Source: F23-D06 sp963620035 (GTDB lineage: Bacteria > Bacteroidota > Bacteroidia > Bacteroidales > WCHB1-69). Taken from it: DNA of 42,682 nt. Shown piece after piece: positions 32,223 to 40,891 of this stretch. Position 1 is the stretch's first letter; each line of letters opens with the position of its first letter. The translations under genes and the position numbers were made by a program. The stretch covers positions 1-42,682 of the forward strand of contig CAVEXN010000021.1 in assembly GCA_963620035.1 (NCBI GenBank), in the 5' to 3' direction. The notes under the pieces are model-generated. The model did no database searches. It worked only from the letters and a program-made list of their open reading frames with translations, and was not told the origin of the DNA.

Positions 32223-32819
32223 ATGGAACAATTAAATATGGTGCTTTTGGGAGCCCCGGGCAGCGGCAAGGGCACGCAGGCACAACTTATAGCCGACAAG
32301 TTCGGTTTTGCCCCGGTCTCTACCGGCGAACTCTTCCGCTATGAAATGTCACACCATACAATCGTGGGAGACAAGGCCCACGACATCATCGAACATGGCG
32401 GACTATGCCCCGACTCGTTGACGATGGAGGTTCTGCACAACCATATTGTCAAGCATTCGGACAGCAACGGATTCATCTTTGACGGCGTGCCGCGGACGGT
32501 CAGCCAGGCCGAGATGCTCGACAAGGACGAACTCTTCCGCGACTTGACCATCAATATGGTCGTATATCTCGATGTGAAAATGCAGGAGGTGGAAAAACGG
32601 ATCCTCAACCGGGCAAAACTGCAGAACCGTACCGACGACACGCCCGGAACGGTGAAGGTGCGCGTGGAGAATTTCTTCAAGCAGACGATGCCTCTGGTGG
32701 AGTATTACCGCCAACAGGGAAAATTGTTCTTGATTGACGGAATGCACGATGTGGAAACCGTCTTTGCAGATATTTGCAGCACCATTGAAACATATCGTAA
32801 TGGACATCGGGGAGCATAA
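32223..32819 (+). CDS. adk: Adenylate kinase
   Basis: Encodes 198 residues of the short-lid type. The P-loop GAPGSGKGTQ lies at about 10-19, the AMP-binding region has STGELFR, and GFIFDGVPRTVSQAE is the family signature; in the lid region RTDDTPGTVKVRVENF is seen. It interconverts ATP, ADP and AMP. The last 20 bases overlap the start of dxr, which points to coupled translation. Confidence 0.95.
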   Translation: MEQLNMVLLGAPGSGKGTQAQLIADKFGFAPVSTGELFRYEMSHHTIVGDKAHDIIEHGGLCPDSLTMEVLHNHIVKHSDSNGFIFDGVPRTVSQAEMLDKDELFRDLTINMVVYLDVKMQEVEKRILNRAKLQNRTDDTPGTVKVRVENFFKQTMPLVEYYRQQGKLFLIDGMHDVETVFADICSTIETYRNGHRGA

Positions 32820-33966
32820 ACGCAGAATAGCGCTGCTGGGCTCCACGGGGTCTATGGGCAAGCAGTCGCTCGAAGTGATTTCGCAATATCCAGACCTGTT
32901 GCAACTGGAGGTCATCGCCGCCAACGCTTCCGCCGACTTGCTGATACAACAGGCTTTGCAATACCGTCCCAATATAGTAGTTGCGGTGCAGGAACAGGCC
33001 TACAATATCGTGAAAGAGGCTCTCGCCGAGGAGGATATAAAGGTGTTCTGCGGTGAAGAGTCGCTGTGTGATGTGTGTACGATGGACTGTGTGGACATGG
33101 TGCTTTCGTGCATCGTGGGTGTGGCGGGGCTCCGTCCTGTGTTCTGTGCCATCGAGAACGGCAAGCAGGTCGCTCTGGCCAACAAGGAGACTCTTGTGGT
33201 GGCGGGCGAACTGATGACACAGAAAGCCAAAGAACAGCAGAAGATGATTTATCCTGTTGACTCCGAACATTCTGCCATATTCCAGTGCCTTGCCGGCGAG
33301 CATTTCAACCCCATCGAGAAATTGATACTTACAGCCTCCGGCGGCCCGTTTTTCGGGAGAGACAGGGCTTTTCTGGAAACGGTGACTGTGGCGGAAGCGC
33401 TCAAGCACCCCAATTGGAGCATGGGCCCCAAGGTGACCGTTGACAGCTCGACGCTGATGAACAAAGGTTTGGAAGTGATTGAGGCACGCTGGCTGTTTGA
33501 CGTTCCGATAGACCAAATTGAGGTGGTGGTGCATCCGCAGTCGATTGTTCACTCGCTGGTGCAGTTCCGCGACGGCTCCGTGAAGGCACAACTGGGCATG
33601 CCAGATATGAGACTCCCGATACAGTATGCCGTCACCTATCCCTTCAGACTCGAGAACAGACTGCCGCGCCTCGAGTTTGCCCAATACACGCAACTCACTT
33701 TCACCCGACCTGACCGCCAGACTTTCCCGTGCCTCGACCTGGCCTGCGACGCATCGCGGCATGGCGGTTGTATGCCTTGTGTGATGAATGCGGCCAACGA
33801 GATTGCCGTGCAGTGGTTTCTGCAAGAGAAAATACGCTATGTGGATATCCCTGACGTGATTGCCAAGGCAATGGCGCAAGCCACATTCTGCAATCCTGCC
33901 TCCGTGGACGAGTATTTGGCCATTGACCGCGAAACGAAACAGCGCTTGCTCAAAGCGCGCGCCTGA
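32800..33966 (+). CDS. dxr: 1-deoxy-D-xylulose 5-phosphate reductoisomerase
   Basis: Encodes 388 residues from the ATG at 32800, which overlaps the end of adk. It catalyses the first committed step of the MEP isoprenoid pathway, making 2-C-methylerythritol 4-phosphate with NADPH. Motifs: RIALLGSTGSMGKQSLEVI (NADPH binding, about 8-26), ALANKETLVVAG, PVDSEHSAIFQC (metal ligands), TASGGPFFGRD (substrate loop), MGPKVTVDSSTLMNKGLEVI and VHPQSIVHSLVQFRDGSV. Length and motifs are complete. Confidence 0.96.
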   Translation: MDIGEHKRRIALLGSTGSMGKQSLEVISQYPDLLQLEVIAANASADLLIQQALQYRPNIVVAVQEQAYNIVKEALAEEDIKVFCGEESLCDVCTMDCVDMVLSCIVGVAGLRPVFCAIENGKQVALANKETLVVAGELMTQKAKEQQKMIYPVDSEHSAIFQCLAGEHFNPIEKLILTASGGPFFGRDRAFLETVTVAEALKHPNWSMGPKVTVDSSTLMNKGLEVIEARWLFDVPIDQIEVVVHPQSIVHSLVQFRDGSVKAQLGMPDMRLPIQYAVTYPFRLENRLPRLEFAQYTQLTFTRPDRQTFPCLDLACDASRHGGCMPCVMNAANEIAVQWFLQEKIRYVDIPDVIAKAMAQATFCNPASVDEYLAIDRETKQRLLKARA

Positions 33967-33979
33967 CCCCTTGCAGAAG

Positions 33980-34927
33980 ATGGATGACAGTGCGATGAAA
34001 GGTTTGGTGGTGAAGTCAACGGGCAGTTGGTACGACGTACGTTTTGACGACGGCAATATGATGCCTTGCCGGTTGCGCGGGCAGTTCCGTCTCAAGGGCA
34101 TCAAGAATACGAACCCCGTGGTTGTGGGCGATGTAGTGGAGACGGCGCAGGAACCTGACGGCAGTGGCATCATCACCGGCATTATGCCGCGCCGTAATTT
34201 CATAGAAAGAAAATCTACAAAACTGTCCAAAATCAGCCATGTCATCGCCGCCAACATTGATGTGCTGTTCTTGATGGTGACGCTCAAGGAACCGCGGACA
34301 TCCCCGGGGTTCATCGACCGCTTTCTGGTATCCGCCGAGGGCTTCCGCATTCCCGTGTGTCTTGTTTTCAACAAGATGGACCTATACACGGTATCCGAAA
34401 GGGATGTGGTGGCCAAACTGACACAGCTCTATGCAGGCATCGGCTACGAGACGTTGCACACCTCTATAGTCACCGGCGAGGGCATTGAGGAGTTGCGCCG
34501 CAGGGTAGGGCAGAGCGTCTGCATGTTCGGTGGCCATTCCGGCACGGGCAAAAGCGCCCTCATCAATGCTCTTGCCCCGGAGTTGCAACTCCGCACCGGA
34601 GAGATCTCGCGGCAGCACCTCAAAGGGCAGCACACCACTACCTTTGCCGAGATGTTCCCGCTGGCTGACGGCTTTGTGGTGGACACGCCCGGCATCAAGG
34701 AGTTCGGGCTGATACAGTATTCCAAGGAGGAAATCCGCGACTATTTCCCGGAAATCCGGAAATACAACAACTGTTGCCGCTTCGACAACTGCATCCATGT
34801 GCATGAACCCGGCTGCGCCGTGAGGGAGGCCGTAAAACAAGGGGTCGTCTCGCCGTTGAGGTACCAGAACTATCTGTCCATCATCGAGGATGAGGATATG
34901 AAACTGACAGACTGGCAACTTGCCTGA
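33980..34927 (+). CDS. rsgA: Ribosome small subunit-dependent GTPase A
   Basis: Encodes 315 residues from the ATG at 33980 (MDDSAMKGLVVKSTGSWYDV); an ATG at 33995 is also possible. It is a circularly permuted GTPase for late 30S assembly: the OB-fold lies at about 1-75, G4 is VFNKMD, G1 is GGHSGTGKSALINAL, G3 is VDTPGIKEFG, and the C-terminal zinc site is CCRFDNCIHVHEPGC. It starts 14 bases after dxr. Confidence 0.95.
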   Translation: MDDSAMKGLVVKSTGSWYDVRFDDGNMMPCRLRGQFRLKGIKNTNPVVVGDVVETAQEPDGSGIITGIMPRRNFIERKSTKLSKISHVIAANIDVLFLMVTLKEPRTSPGFIDRFLVSAEGFRIPVCLVFNKMDLYTVSERDVVAKLTQLYAGIGYETLHTSIVTGEGIEELRRRVGQSVCMFGGHSGTGKSALINALAPELQLRTGEISRQHLKGQHTTTFAEMFPLADGFVVDTPGIKEFGLIQYSKEEIRDYFPEIRKYNNCCRFDNCIHVHEPGCAVREAVKQGVVSPLRYQNYLSIIEDEDMKLTDWQLA

Positions 34928-34968
34928 ACACTTGCCGCAGGGCCCCGTCAGTTATGCCGTTTTTTTCC

Positions 34969-34976
34969 TATTTTTG
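34969..34976 (+). promoter_or_regulatory. -7 promoter box of the SDR gene
   Basis: TATTTTTG after a T-rich tract, 30 bases before the start at 35006. Confidence 0.6.
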
Positions 34977-35005
34977 CGCCGTTAATAATGCAATACTCGT
35001 AAATC

Positions 35006-35761
35006 ATGAATAATGTTTTTATCACAGGTGCCACGAGCGGTTTCGGCGAAGCAATCGCCAGAACCCTGGCAAAACAGAACATCAAGATGACCATTACCGG
35101 CCGCACGGAACAGAAACTGCTGCAAGTGGCCGCCGAAATAGAACAGACTACCGGCACGAAAGTGCTGCCGCTGGCTTTCGACGTGAGCGACTATGACGCC
35201 TGCGTCAAGGCGATGGCATCAATGCCCGAAGAGTTCAGAGATGTGGACGTGCTGGTCAACAATGCCGGTCTCGCCGTGGAACTCAACCCTATACAAGAGG
35301 GTGATGTAGAGGACTGGGAACGTATGATCAACACTAACATCAAGGGACTGCTCTATATCACCCGGCTGATAAGTCCGGGAATGGTGGAGCGCGGCAAAGG
35401 CCACATCATCAACCTCGGCTCTACCGCCGCCCATGAGGTCTATTACGGCGGCAACGTCTATTGCGCCACCAAGCATGCCGTGAACGCCCTCACCAAAGGT
35501 ATGCGCACAGACTTGCTCAAATACGGCATCAAGGTCACGCAGATCTCCCCGGGGGCCTGCGAAACCAACTTCTCCGTGGTGCGGTTCCACGGCGACAAGC
35601 AGAAAGCAGACAAGGTATATGAAGGCTATACGCCGTTGGTGGCTCAAGATATTGCCGATGTGGTGGAATTTGTGCTCTCACGGCCGCCGCATGTCTGCCT
35701 CAATGAGGTCATCATGACCCCCACAGCCCAGTTTAATGGCGTAATCCATAAACAGCAATAG
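35006..35761 (+). CDS. Short-chain dehydrogenase/reductase, YdfG-like
   Basis: Encodes 251 residues. The cofactor motif TGATSGFG lies at 7-14, NNAG near 85-88 and the catalytic S139, Y152 and K156 in LGSTAAHEVYYGGNVYCATK. The arginine-containing TGRTEQKL favours NADP. The overall look (VNNAGLAVELNPIQEGDVED; ITQISPGACETNFS-like region) matches YdfG-type 3-hydroxy acid or serine dehydrogenases. The physiological substrate is not evident. A methyltransferase gene follows after 21 bases. Confidence 0.88.
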   Translation: MNNVFITGATSGFGEAIARTLAKQNIKMTITGRTEQKLLQVAAEIEQTTGTKVLPLAFDVSDYDACVKAMASMPEEFRDVDVLVNNAGLAVELNPIQEGDVEDWERMINTNIKGLLYITRLISPGMVERGKGHIINLGSTAAHEVYYGGNVYCATKHAVNALTKGMRTDLLKYGIKVTQISPGACETNFSVVRFHGDKQKADKVYEGYTPLVAQDIADVVEFVLSRPPHVCLNEVIMTPTAQFNGVIHKQQ

Positions 35762-35782
35762 TCCAACAAATACGACAGGACG

Positions 35783-36583
35783 ATGCAACAGAGACATAAA
35801 GACCGGAAACTCTATTTTGACGAGCAAGCTTTCACTACCGAGAAATACGTCATACCTTATATTGAAAAGCACAAAATGTTATGCCCGGAGACGTCGGTGC
35901 TGGAAATCGGCTGCGGCGAGGGCGGCAACCTGAAGCCTTTTGTGGACCTTGGGTGCCAATGCACCGGTATAGACTTGAACCGGCAGCAGATAGAGAATGC
36001 CAAACGCTTTTTTGCTCCACACCCGAATGTGCATAAGGTGTCATTCATCTGCTCCGACATCTATGACATAACGCCTCCCCCTGCCAATCAGAAATATGAT
36101 GTGATAATGATGAGGGATGTGGTCGAGCATATCCACAATCAAGAGAAGTTTATGGGTTTCCTGAAAGGTTTTCTGAAAAAGGACGGTGTCGTGTTCTGTG
36201 CATTCCCTCCATGGTATATGCCTTTCGGGGGGCATCAGCAGATCTGCCAGAGCCCGACAGTCTCCAAACTGCCCTATATTCATCTGCTGCCGGATGGCCT
36301 TTACCGGTTTTTGCTTAAGAAAAACGGCGAAACCGAGGCTACGGTGGACGCACTGCTCGAGATTAAGGAGACAGGCATCACGCTGGAACGTTTTGAACGC
36401 ATCTGCCACAAAGAACAATACCGTATTCTGGACAAGACATACTTTTTTATCAATCCCAATTATGAGATCAAGTTCCGGCTGAAGCCGAGAAAATGTTTGT
36501 CTGTGTTTCGTGCAATTCCCTATCTGCGTGACTTTTATGTGACTGCCGGCTATTATCTGATTGACAAAAACGAAAAAATATGA
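35783..36583 (+). CDS. Class I SAM-dependent methyltransferase
   Basis: Encodes 266 residues. The AdoMet-binding motif VLEIGCGEGGNLKPF lies at about 39-53, followed by GIDLNRQQIENAKRF (motif II region) and DVIMMRDVVEHI near 105-115 (post-II). The first 30 residues (RKLYFDEQAFTTEKYVIPYI) are of a type seen in glycan- or lipid-related methyltransferases. The stop overlaps the start of the glycosyltransferase by 4 bases, so the two are likely to act on one surface glycan; this is inference from position. Confidence 0.85.
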   Translation: MQQRHKDRKLYFDEQAFTTEKYVIPYIEKHKMLCPETSVLEIGCGEGGNLKPFVDLGCQCTGIDLNRQQIENAKRFFAPHPNVHKVSFICSDIYDITPPPANQKYDVIMMRDVVEHIHNQEKFMGFLKGFLKKDGVVFCAFPPWYMPFGGHQQICQSPTVSKLPYIHLLPDGLYRFLLKKNGETEATVDALLEIKETGITLERFERICHKEQYRILDKTYFFINPNYEIKFRLKPRKCLSVFRAIPYLRDFYVTAGYYLIDKNEKI

Positions 36584-37731
36584 AAATTATAATCGTAGGA
36601 ACGGCCTATCCCTATCGGGGAGGACTCACGGCTTTCAACGAAAGGCTGGCGCATGAGTTTGAACGCGAGGGCGACGAGGTGGAAATCTACACCTTCACGC
36701 TGCAATATCCCGAATTTCTTTTCCCGGGCAAGACCCAATATACGGAAGAGCCAGACCGCAGCGGCCTGACGATTTTACGGAAGGTGAACTCCTGCAACCC
36801 TTTCAACTGGTGGAAGACGGGACGCGAGATTGCCCGAAAGAAGCCCGACCTGTTGGTCGTGGGATTCTGGCTGCCTTTCATGTCGCCGTGTCTGGGCGCC
36901 ATTTCGCGGGTTGTCCGCAGGAACGGCCATACCAAGGTGGTTTCGGTCTTGCACAACGTGATACCGCACGAGCGCCGCATCGGCGACAAGATGTTCGCCC
37001 GCTACTTTATACGTTCTGCCGACGGGTTTGTGGCTATGTCAAAGCAGGTGCTCGACGACCTTGCCCTTTTTGACGGGCAGAAACCGCGCACATTCTGCCG
37101 CCACCCGCTCTACGACTATGGCGAAGTGTTGCCAAAGGAGAAGGCCAAGGAGTTGCTGGCACTCTCCCAAGAGGCGAAATACGTGCTCTTTTTCGGTTTC
37201 ATCAGAAAGTACAAAGGGCTTGATCTGCTGATAGATGCCTTCGCGGACGAAAGGCTGGAAGCACTCAATGTCAAATTGCTTGTGGCGGGCGAGTTTTATG
37301 GAGACCCACGCCCCTATATGGAGCAGATCGACCGGCTGGGCATCCGTGACCGGCTGGAACTGCACACCGACTTCATCCCCGACAGCGCCGTGAACCGCTA
37401 TTTCAGCGCCTGCGACATCGTGGCACAGCCTTACAAGACGGCTACGCAGAGCGGCGTGACCCAAATCGCTTTCCATTTCGGAAAGCCTATGATGGTGACG
37501 GCCGTGGGCGGCCTGCCCGAGATTGTGGCAGATGGAAGGTTCGGATATGTCGTGAAACCTGACAGCCGGGAAATCGCTGACGCACTGGCAGATTATTTCA
37601 CGAACGACCGCGAAACCGCCTTTACAGAGGAGGTGGTCAAAGAAAAGGCAAAGTATGCCTGGCGGAACATGAGCGAGGCCATCAAGAAAACACAAGTTGC
37701 AACAGCGCCAGCGAAAGGATATGGCAAATAG
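36580..37731 (+). CDS. Glycosyltransferase, GT4-type
   Basis: Encodes 383 residues with a GT-B fold layout. The N-terminus IIIVGTAYPYRGGLTAFNER has the glycine-rich acceptor loop. The C-terminal half has VLFFGFIRKYKGLDLLIDAF and the donor-binding region (ACDIVAQPYKTATQSGVTQI, then KPMMVTAVGGLPEI). Donor and acceptor sugars cannot be named. It overlaps the preceding methyltransferase by 4 bases. Its last 11 bases overlap the start of an AT-rich R-M module, so that module may have been inserted exactly at the end of this gene. Confidence 0.88.
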   Translation: MKIIIVGTAYPYRGGLTAFNERLAHEFEREGDEVEIYTFTLQYPEFLFPGKTQYTEEPDRSGLTILRKVNSCNPFNWWKTGREIARKKPDLLVVGFWLPFMSPCLGAISRVVRRNGHTKVVSVLHNVIPHERRIGDKMFARYFIRSADGFVAMSKQVLDDLALFDGQKPRTFCRHPLYDYGEVLPKEKAKELLALSQEAKYVLFFGFIRKYKGLDLLIDAFADERLEALNVKLLVAGEFYGDPRPYMEQIDRLGIRDRLELHTDFIPDSAVNRYFSACDIVAQPYKTATQSGVTQIAFHFGKPMMVTAVGGLPEIVADGRFGYVVKPDSREIADALADYFTNDRETAFTEEVVKEKAKYAWRNMSEAIKKTQVATAPAKGYGK

Positions 37732-38536
37732 TATAGACAAGGAAAGAGCAATTCGCGTTATAGTTAGTAATGCGGTTAAATCATACGCAAATGGTTTCTC
37801 AATGCGCCATCTTGCAGAGGTTGACAACGAAAATGGAGTTATCAACATGAAAATTCACAATGTCTTTATTGCGGCATTGGGTCCTGAAATACAGTATTAT
37901 TCAGCACTGGCACGCTCTCTAGATAGTTCATTGGGTAATATGCTGGAAAGCATGGCGATTAGCATTGCAGAACTTAATTACACTGTTAGTCAACATGTTG
38001 AGGGTACTTTGTACAAAGAACAAACAGACTATATTGCAGAATTGCTTGATCAATACAAACGAAGCACGAACCGCAGAGAACCTAAGTTGCAAGATTATCA
38101 AGGTATTTCGGAAAGAACAGGTACTGCTGAAACAAAGCGTCATGAGAGTGATTACTATCTGGTTGACGAAGAGACTGGCGTGCACTATCTCATAGAGCTT
38201 AAAATCGGCGGCGACCTTGATAATAAAAAAGCTCGTTCTGAAAAAGAAGCTCTACTTGAACAATATTGTATCTTAACCAATAAACTCGGGGAGGAAAAAG
38301 TTAAAGTCCTCTTCGCTACAGCATATAACAGATACGGCGAAGGAAAGCCATGGACGCAAGGAAGAGTCCGCCAATTCTTCTGTGAGGAGGAGTTGTGTAT
38401 AAGCAGCGACTTTTGGAACTTGGTGTGCAAAATGGAAAATGGTTATGAGATAGTGATTGACGAATACAAGAAGAACGCTCATTTTATCAACGAGGCTTTA
38501 GATGAAATAAAGGAAGCCTATTTACCCAACGAATAA
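37721..38536 (+). CDS. Type II restriction endonuclease, PD-(D/E)XK fold, possibly TdeIII-like
   Basis: Encodes 271 residues from the ATG at 37721. The catalytic site is readable: HESDYYLVDEETGVHYLIEL followed by KIGGDLDNKK, with D144, E159 and K161 as the PD-(D/E)XK triad. The N-terminal half has YYSALARSLDSSLGNMLESM, and the end has LFATAYNRYGEGKPWTQGRV and DFWNLVCKMENGYEIVIDEY. This pattern reminds me of TdeIII-type enzymes, but I could not align it and the family name is tentative. The gene is AT-rich and its stop lies 2 bases before a DNA methyltransferase start, the typical pairing of a type II system. Confidence 0.7.
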   Translation: MANSIDKERAIRVIVSNAVKSYANGFSMRHLAEVDNENGVINMKIHNVFIAALGPEIQYYSALARSLDSSLGNMLESMAISIAELNYTVSQHVEGTLYKEQTDYIAELLDQYKRSTNRREPKLQDYQGISERTGTAETKRHESDYYLVDEETGVHYLIELKIGGDLDNKKARSEKEALLEQYCILTNKLGEEKVKVLFATAYNRYGEGKPWTQGRVRQFFCEEELCISSDFWNLVCKMENGYEIVIDEYKKNAHFINEALDEIKEAYLPNE

Positions 38537-38538
38537 TA

Positions 38539-40524
38539 ATGAAAGATCCCAATTGGCAGAAATGTGTCTTATGTGCAGATAGCAAGAAAATAATAAGACG
38601 CATTCCCGATAATTCCATTGATTTCATTTTGGCCGATCCCCCTTATAACCTCGGTCAGCATTCCACTGGCAATATTCCTTTGCCGGGTCGTTCTGCTATG
38701 AATAATGATGTCGCAGATTGGGATATGATTGATTTTAATCCCGAAGAATGGGCAGATGAATTTATTCGCATTCTGAAGCCTACGGGAAACCTATTCATCT
38801 TTACATCATACAACCAATTAGGACGTTGGTATAATTGTCTTGACCATAAGTTTGATACATCAAATTTTATGGTGTGGCACAAAACAAACCCAGCTCCAAA
38901 GATTTTCAAAGCGGGCTTTCTGAATAGTTGTGAAATGATATTCACCTGTTGGAACAAAAAACACACATGGAATTTCATATCACAAAAAGAGATGCACAAT
39001 TTCATTGAAAGTCCTATTTGTATGCGTCCAGAGCGACTGACTTCCCCAAAACACCCGGCTCAAAAGCCGATATCCATATTGAGGAAGATGATTGAGATTG
39101 CAACAAACAAAAACGACATCGTTTTCGATCCGTTTATGGGAGTAGGCTCTACTGGTGTAGCCGCCCTTGAGTTAGAAAGACGTTTTATCGGCGTGGAGTT
39201 GGACGAAGAATATTTTGAAGCAGCAAATAACAGAATAAATATGGCATTAAATAAAAACAGCAAACCGCAAAGTTCTTACTACCCCACAGAAGAAAGCACA
39301 AGCATGGTACAGGAGCCTTCTGTAGGGATGCAAACCACTCTATTTGCGCTTGACGGATTCTTCGGCTCTAATGTATCTGTAGAACGACCTGTGCTCATAG
39401 AGCGGAAATCGGATTTGTCACCTATAATAAAATGGCCAGGAGGGAAAGAGAAAGAATTGAAACATATTATCCCCAACCTGCCTCAATTTGAAAGATATTT
39501 TGAGCCTTTTGTCGGTGGTGGTTCTGTGTTTATGGGCATAAACGCAAAAGAACATTATATCAATGATTTTTCTGAAGAATTGATAACACTATATGATTGC
39601 ATTTCCAAAACCGATAAAAAATTCTTCCAGTATGCGGAATCTATGGATACTTCATGGGAAAATGCCGAACGTTTTTTCCGTAACAACAACGAGTTGGTTG
39701 ATGTGTACATAGGATTCAGAAACGGACAATTAGACAAAGAAAGTCTAAAGAAATGTATAGACAACTTTTGCTCTACGCAGAAAGAGAGCATCAAAAACAT
39801 TTTGACTGATGACTTCTCTAATGAGAAATGTATTCTTGAGAAAGAAATGGAAACCAACTTGTTCCACAAGATGGTTCGTATGCATGAGCTTGAAATCAAA
39901 AAGCATGAATTGCCTCTCGATGACTTGAACGACAACATTGAAACGGCAATCAAAAGTGCCGTCTACATGAACTACCGCAGCCTATACAACGACAAGGGTA
40001 TCGCTGAAAGCAATCCTGTTATGCATTGTGCGCTGTTCTTCTTTATGCGCAACTATGCTTATAGCGGAATGTTCAGATACAGCAGCAAAGGCGAATTCAA
40101 TGTGCCGTATGGGGGAATTGCCTACAATAGTAAACTGCTGAAAAAGAAGCTGGCATATTACAAATCAGAAAATTTGCTGGAACATTTTAAGAACACCAGA
40201 ATTTTCAATTTGGACTTTGAGGAATTTCTGCGTACCACCCAACCGTCCAAAGACGATTTCGTATTTCTTGACCCTCCCTACGACAGTGAGTTTAGTACAT
40301 ACGCCCAAAATGACTTCACCAAGGAAGACCAAAAGCGGCTTGCGAATTACATGATTAACGTTTGTCCTGCAAAATGGATGATGATTATCAAGTACACCGA
40401 CTTTATTTACGGACTCTATAATAAGGAAGGCATCAATATCCGAACGTTTGACAAAGAATATCTTGTTAGTTTTATGAACCGCAACGACAAGAAAGTCACA
40501 CATCTGCTGATAACCAATTATTAA
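38539..40524 (+). CDS. Two-domain DNA methyltransferase (beta-class plus D12 alpha-class fusion)
   Basis: Encodes 661 residues containing two full methyltransferases. The first (about 1-240) is of the beta class, with the catalytic ADPPYNLG (DPPY at 33-36) before the AdoMet motif FDPFMGVGSTG (197-206). A linker of about 50 residues rich in S, T and Q follows. The second (about 295-661) is a D12/Dam-type alpha-class enzyme, with IKWPGGKEKEL and FEPFVGGGSVF (AdoMet, 321-331), then INDFSEELI, and LDPPYDSEFS (DPPY at 578-581). DPPY motifs suit adenine-N6 methylation, though beta-class enzymes can also act on cytosine-N4. Two different enzymes in one chain suggest an asymmetric target with each domain marking one strand. 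The C-terminal end recurs as a fragment at 42482-42585. Confidence 0.9.
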   Translation: MKDPNWQKCVLCADSKKIIRRIPDNSIDFILADPPYNLGQHSTGNIPLPGRSAMNNDVADWDMIDFNPEEWADEFIRILKPTGNLFIFTSYNQLGRWYNCLDHKFDTSNFMVWHKTNPAPKIFKAGFLNSCEMIFTCWNKKHTWNFISQKEMHNFIESPICMRPERLTSPKHPAQKPISILRKMIEIATNKNDIVFDPFMGVGSTGVAALELERRFIGVELDEEYFEAANNRINMALNKNSKPQSSYYPTEESTSMVQEPSVGMQTTLFALDGFFGSNVSVERPVLIERKSDLSPIIKWPGGKEKELKHIIPNLPQFERYFEPFVGGGSVFMGINAKEHYINDFSEELITLYDCISKTDKKFFQYAESMDTSWENAERFFRNNNELVDVYIGFRNGQLDKESLKKCIDNFCSTQKESIKNILTDDFSNEKCILEKEMETNLFHKMVRMHELEIKKHELPLDDLNDNIETAIKSAVYMNYRSLYNDKGIAESNPVMHCALFFFMRNYAYSGMFRYSSKGEFNVPYGGIAYNSKLLKKKLAYYKSENLLEHFKNTRIFNLDFEEFLRTTQPSKDDFVFLDPPYDSEFSTYAQNDFTKEDQKRLANYMINVCPAKWMMIIKYTDFIYGLYNKEGINIRTFDKEYLVSFMNRNDKKVTHLLITNY

Positions 40525-40557
40525 GCGCATGGATAGAAGTTTTTGCCATCTGATATC

Positions 40558-40582
40558 AAAGCACAGAAATGAGTAGTGCTTT
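40558..40582 (+). terminator. Hairpin after the two-domain methyltransferase
   Basis: AAAGCAC (40558-40564) pairs with GTGCTTT (40576-40582) around an 11-base loop. Only three T follow, so it is a weak terminator at best; it may also serve messages from the opposite strand. Confidence 0.4.
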
Positions 40583-40598
40583 CAGCATTGCTGATGTC

Positions 40599-40891
40599 CT
40601 ATTGTAATTGCATCACTTGGTCGTCCTGCACTGACAGAACGCCCTTTGGTTTTCCCAAAGCCTTGCGCTGCTTGTCGCTTTGCAGTTTCAATGCATAGCT
40701 CTTGATATTGCTGTAGCGGTAAAGTGCCTCGATATGGTTCTTCTTGATGAACGCTTCGATGGCCTCCGTGCCTATTTTCCTTTCATTTTTTTTTGTAGTT
40801 TGCTCAATACCAAGTCGTACGACTCTCTTATCCATCCCTCAATGGTTTCGTTGGGAAATGTATGCTCGATGATGATGTCATTCCAGTGTTT
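40599..40891 (-). pseudogene. Decayed gene fragments between the R-M module and cstA
   Basis: Two broken pieces on the minus strand. The right piece (about 40772-40891) reads NKHWNDIIIEHTFPNETIEG then WIRESYDLVLSKLQKKMKGK and a stop, which looks like the last 40 residues of a MmcQ/YjbR-family protein; it has no start and abuts the cstA stop. The left piece, in another frame and ending at 40599, reads TEAIEAFIKKNHIEALYRYS and on to VQDDQVMQLQ; it could be translated from an ATG at 40835, but I do not recognise it. Both look like left-overs of genes cut during insertions or deletions. A T9 run lies where the frames change. Confidence 0.55.

Noticed and set aside
40599..40835. A normal 78-residue gene on the minus strand
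   Set aside because: Its first 20 codons overlap, in another frame, the end of a MmcQ/YjbR-like fragment, and the sequence looks like a C-terminal piece; it is described as part of a decayed region.
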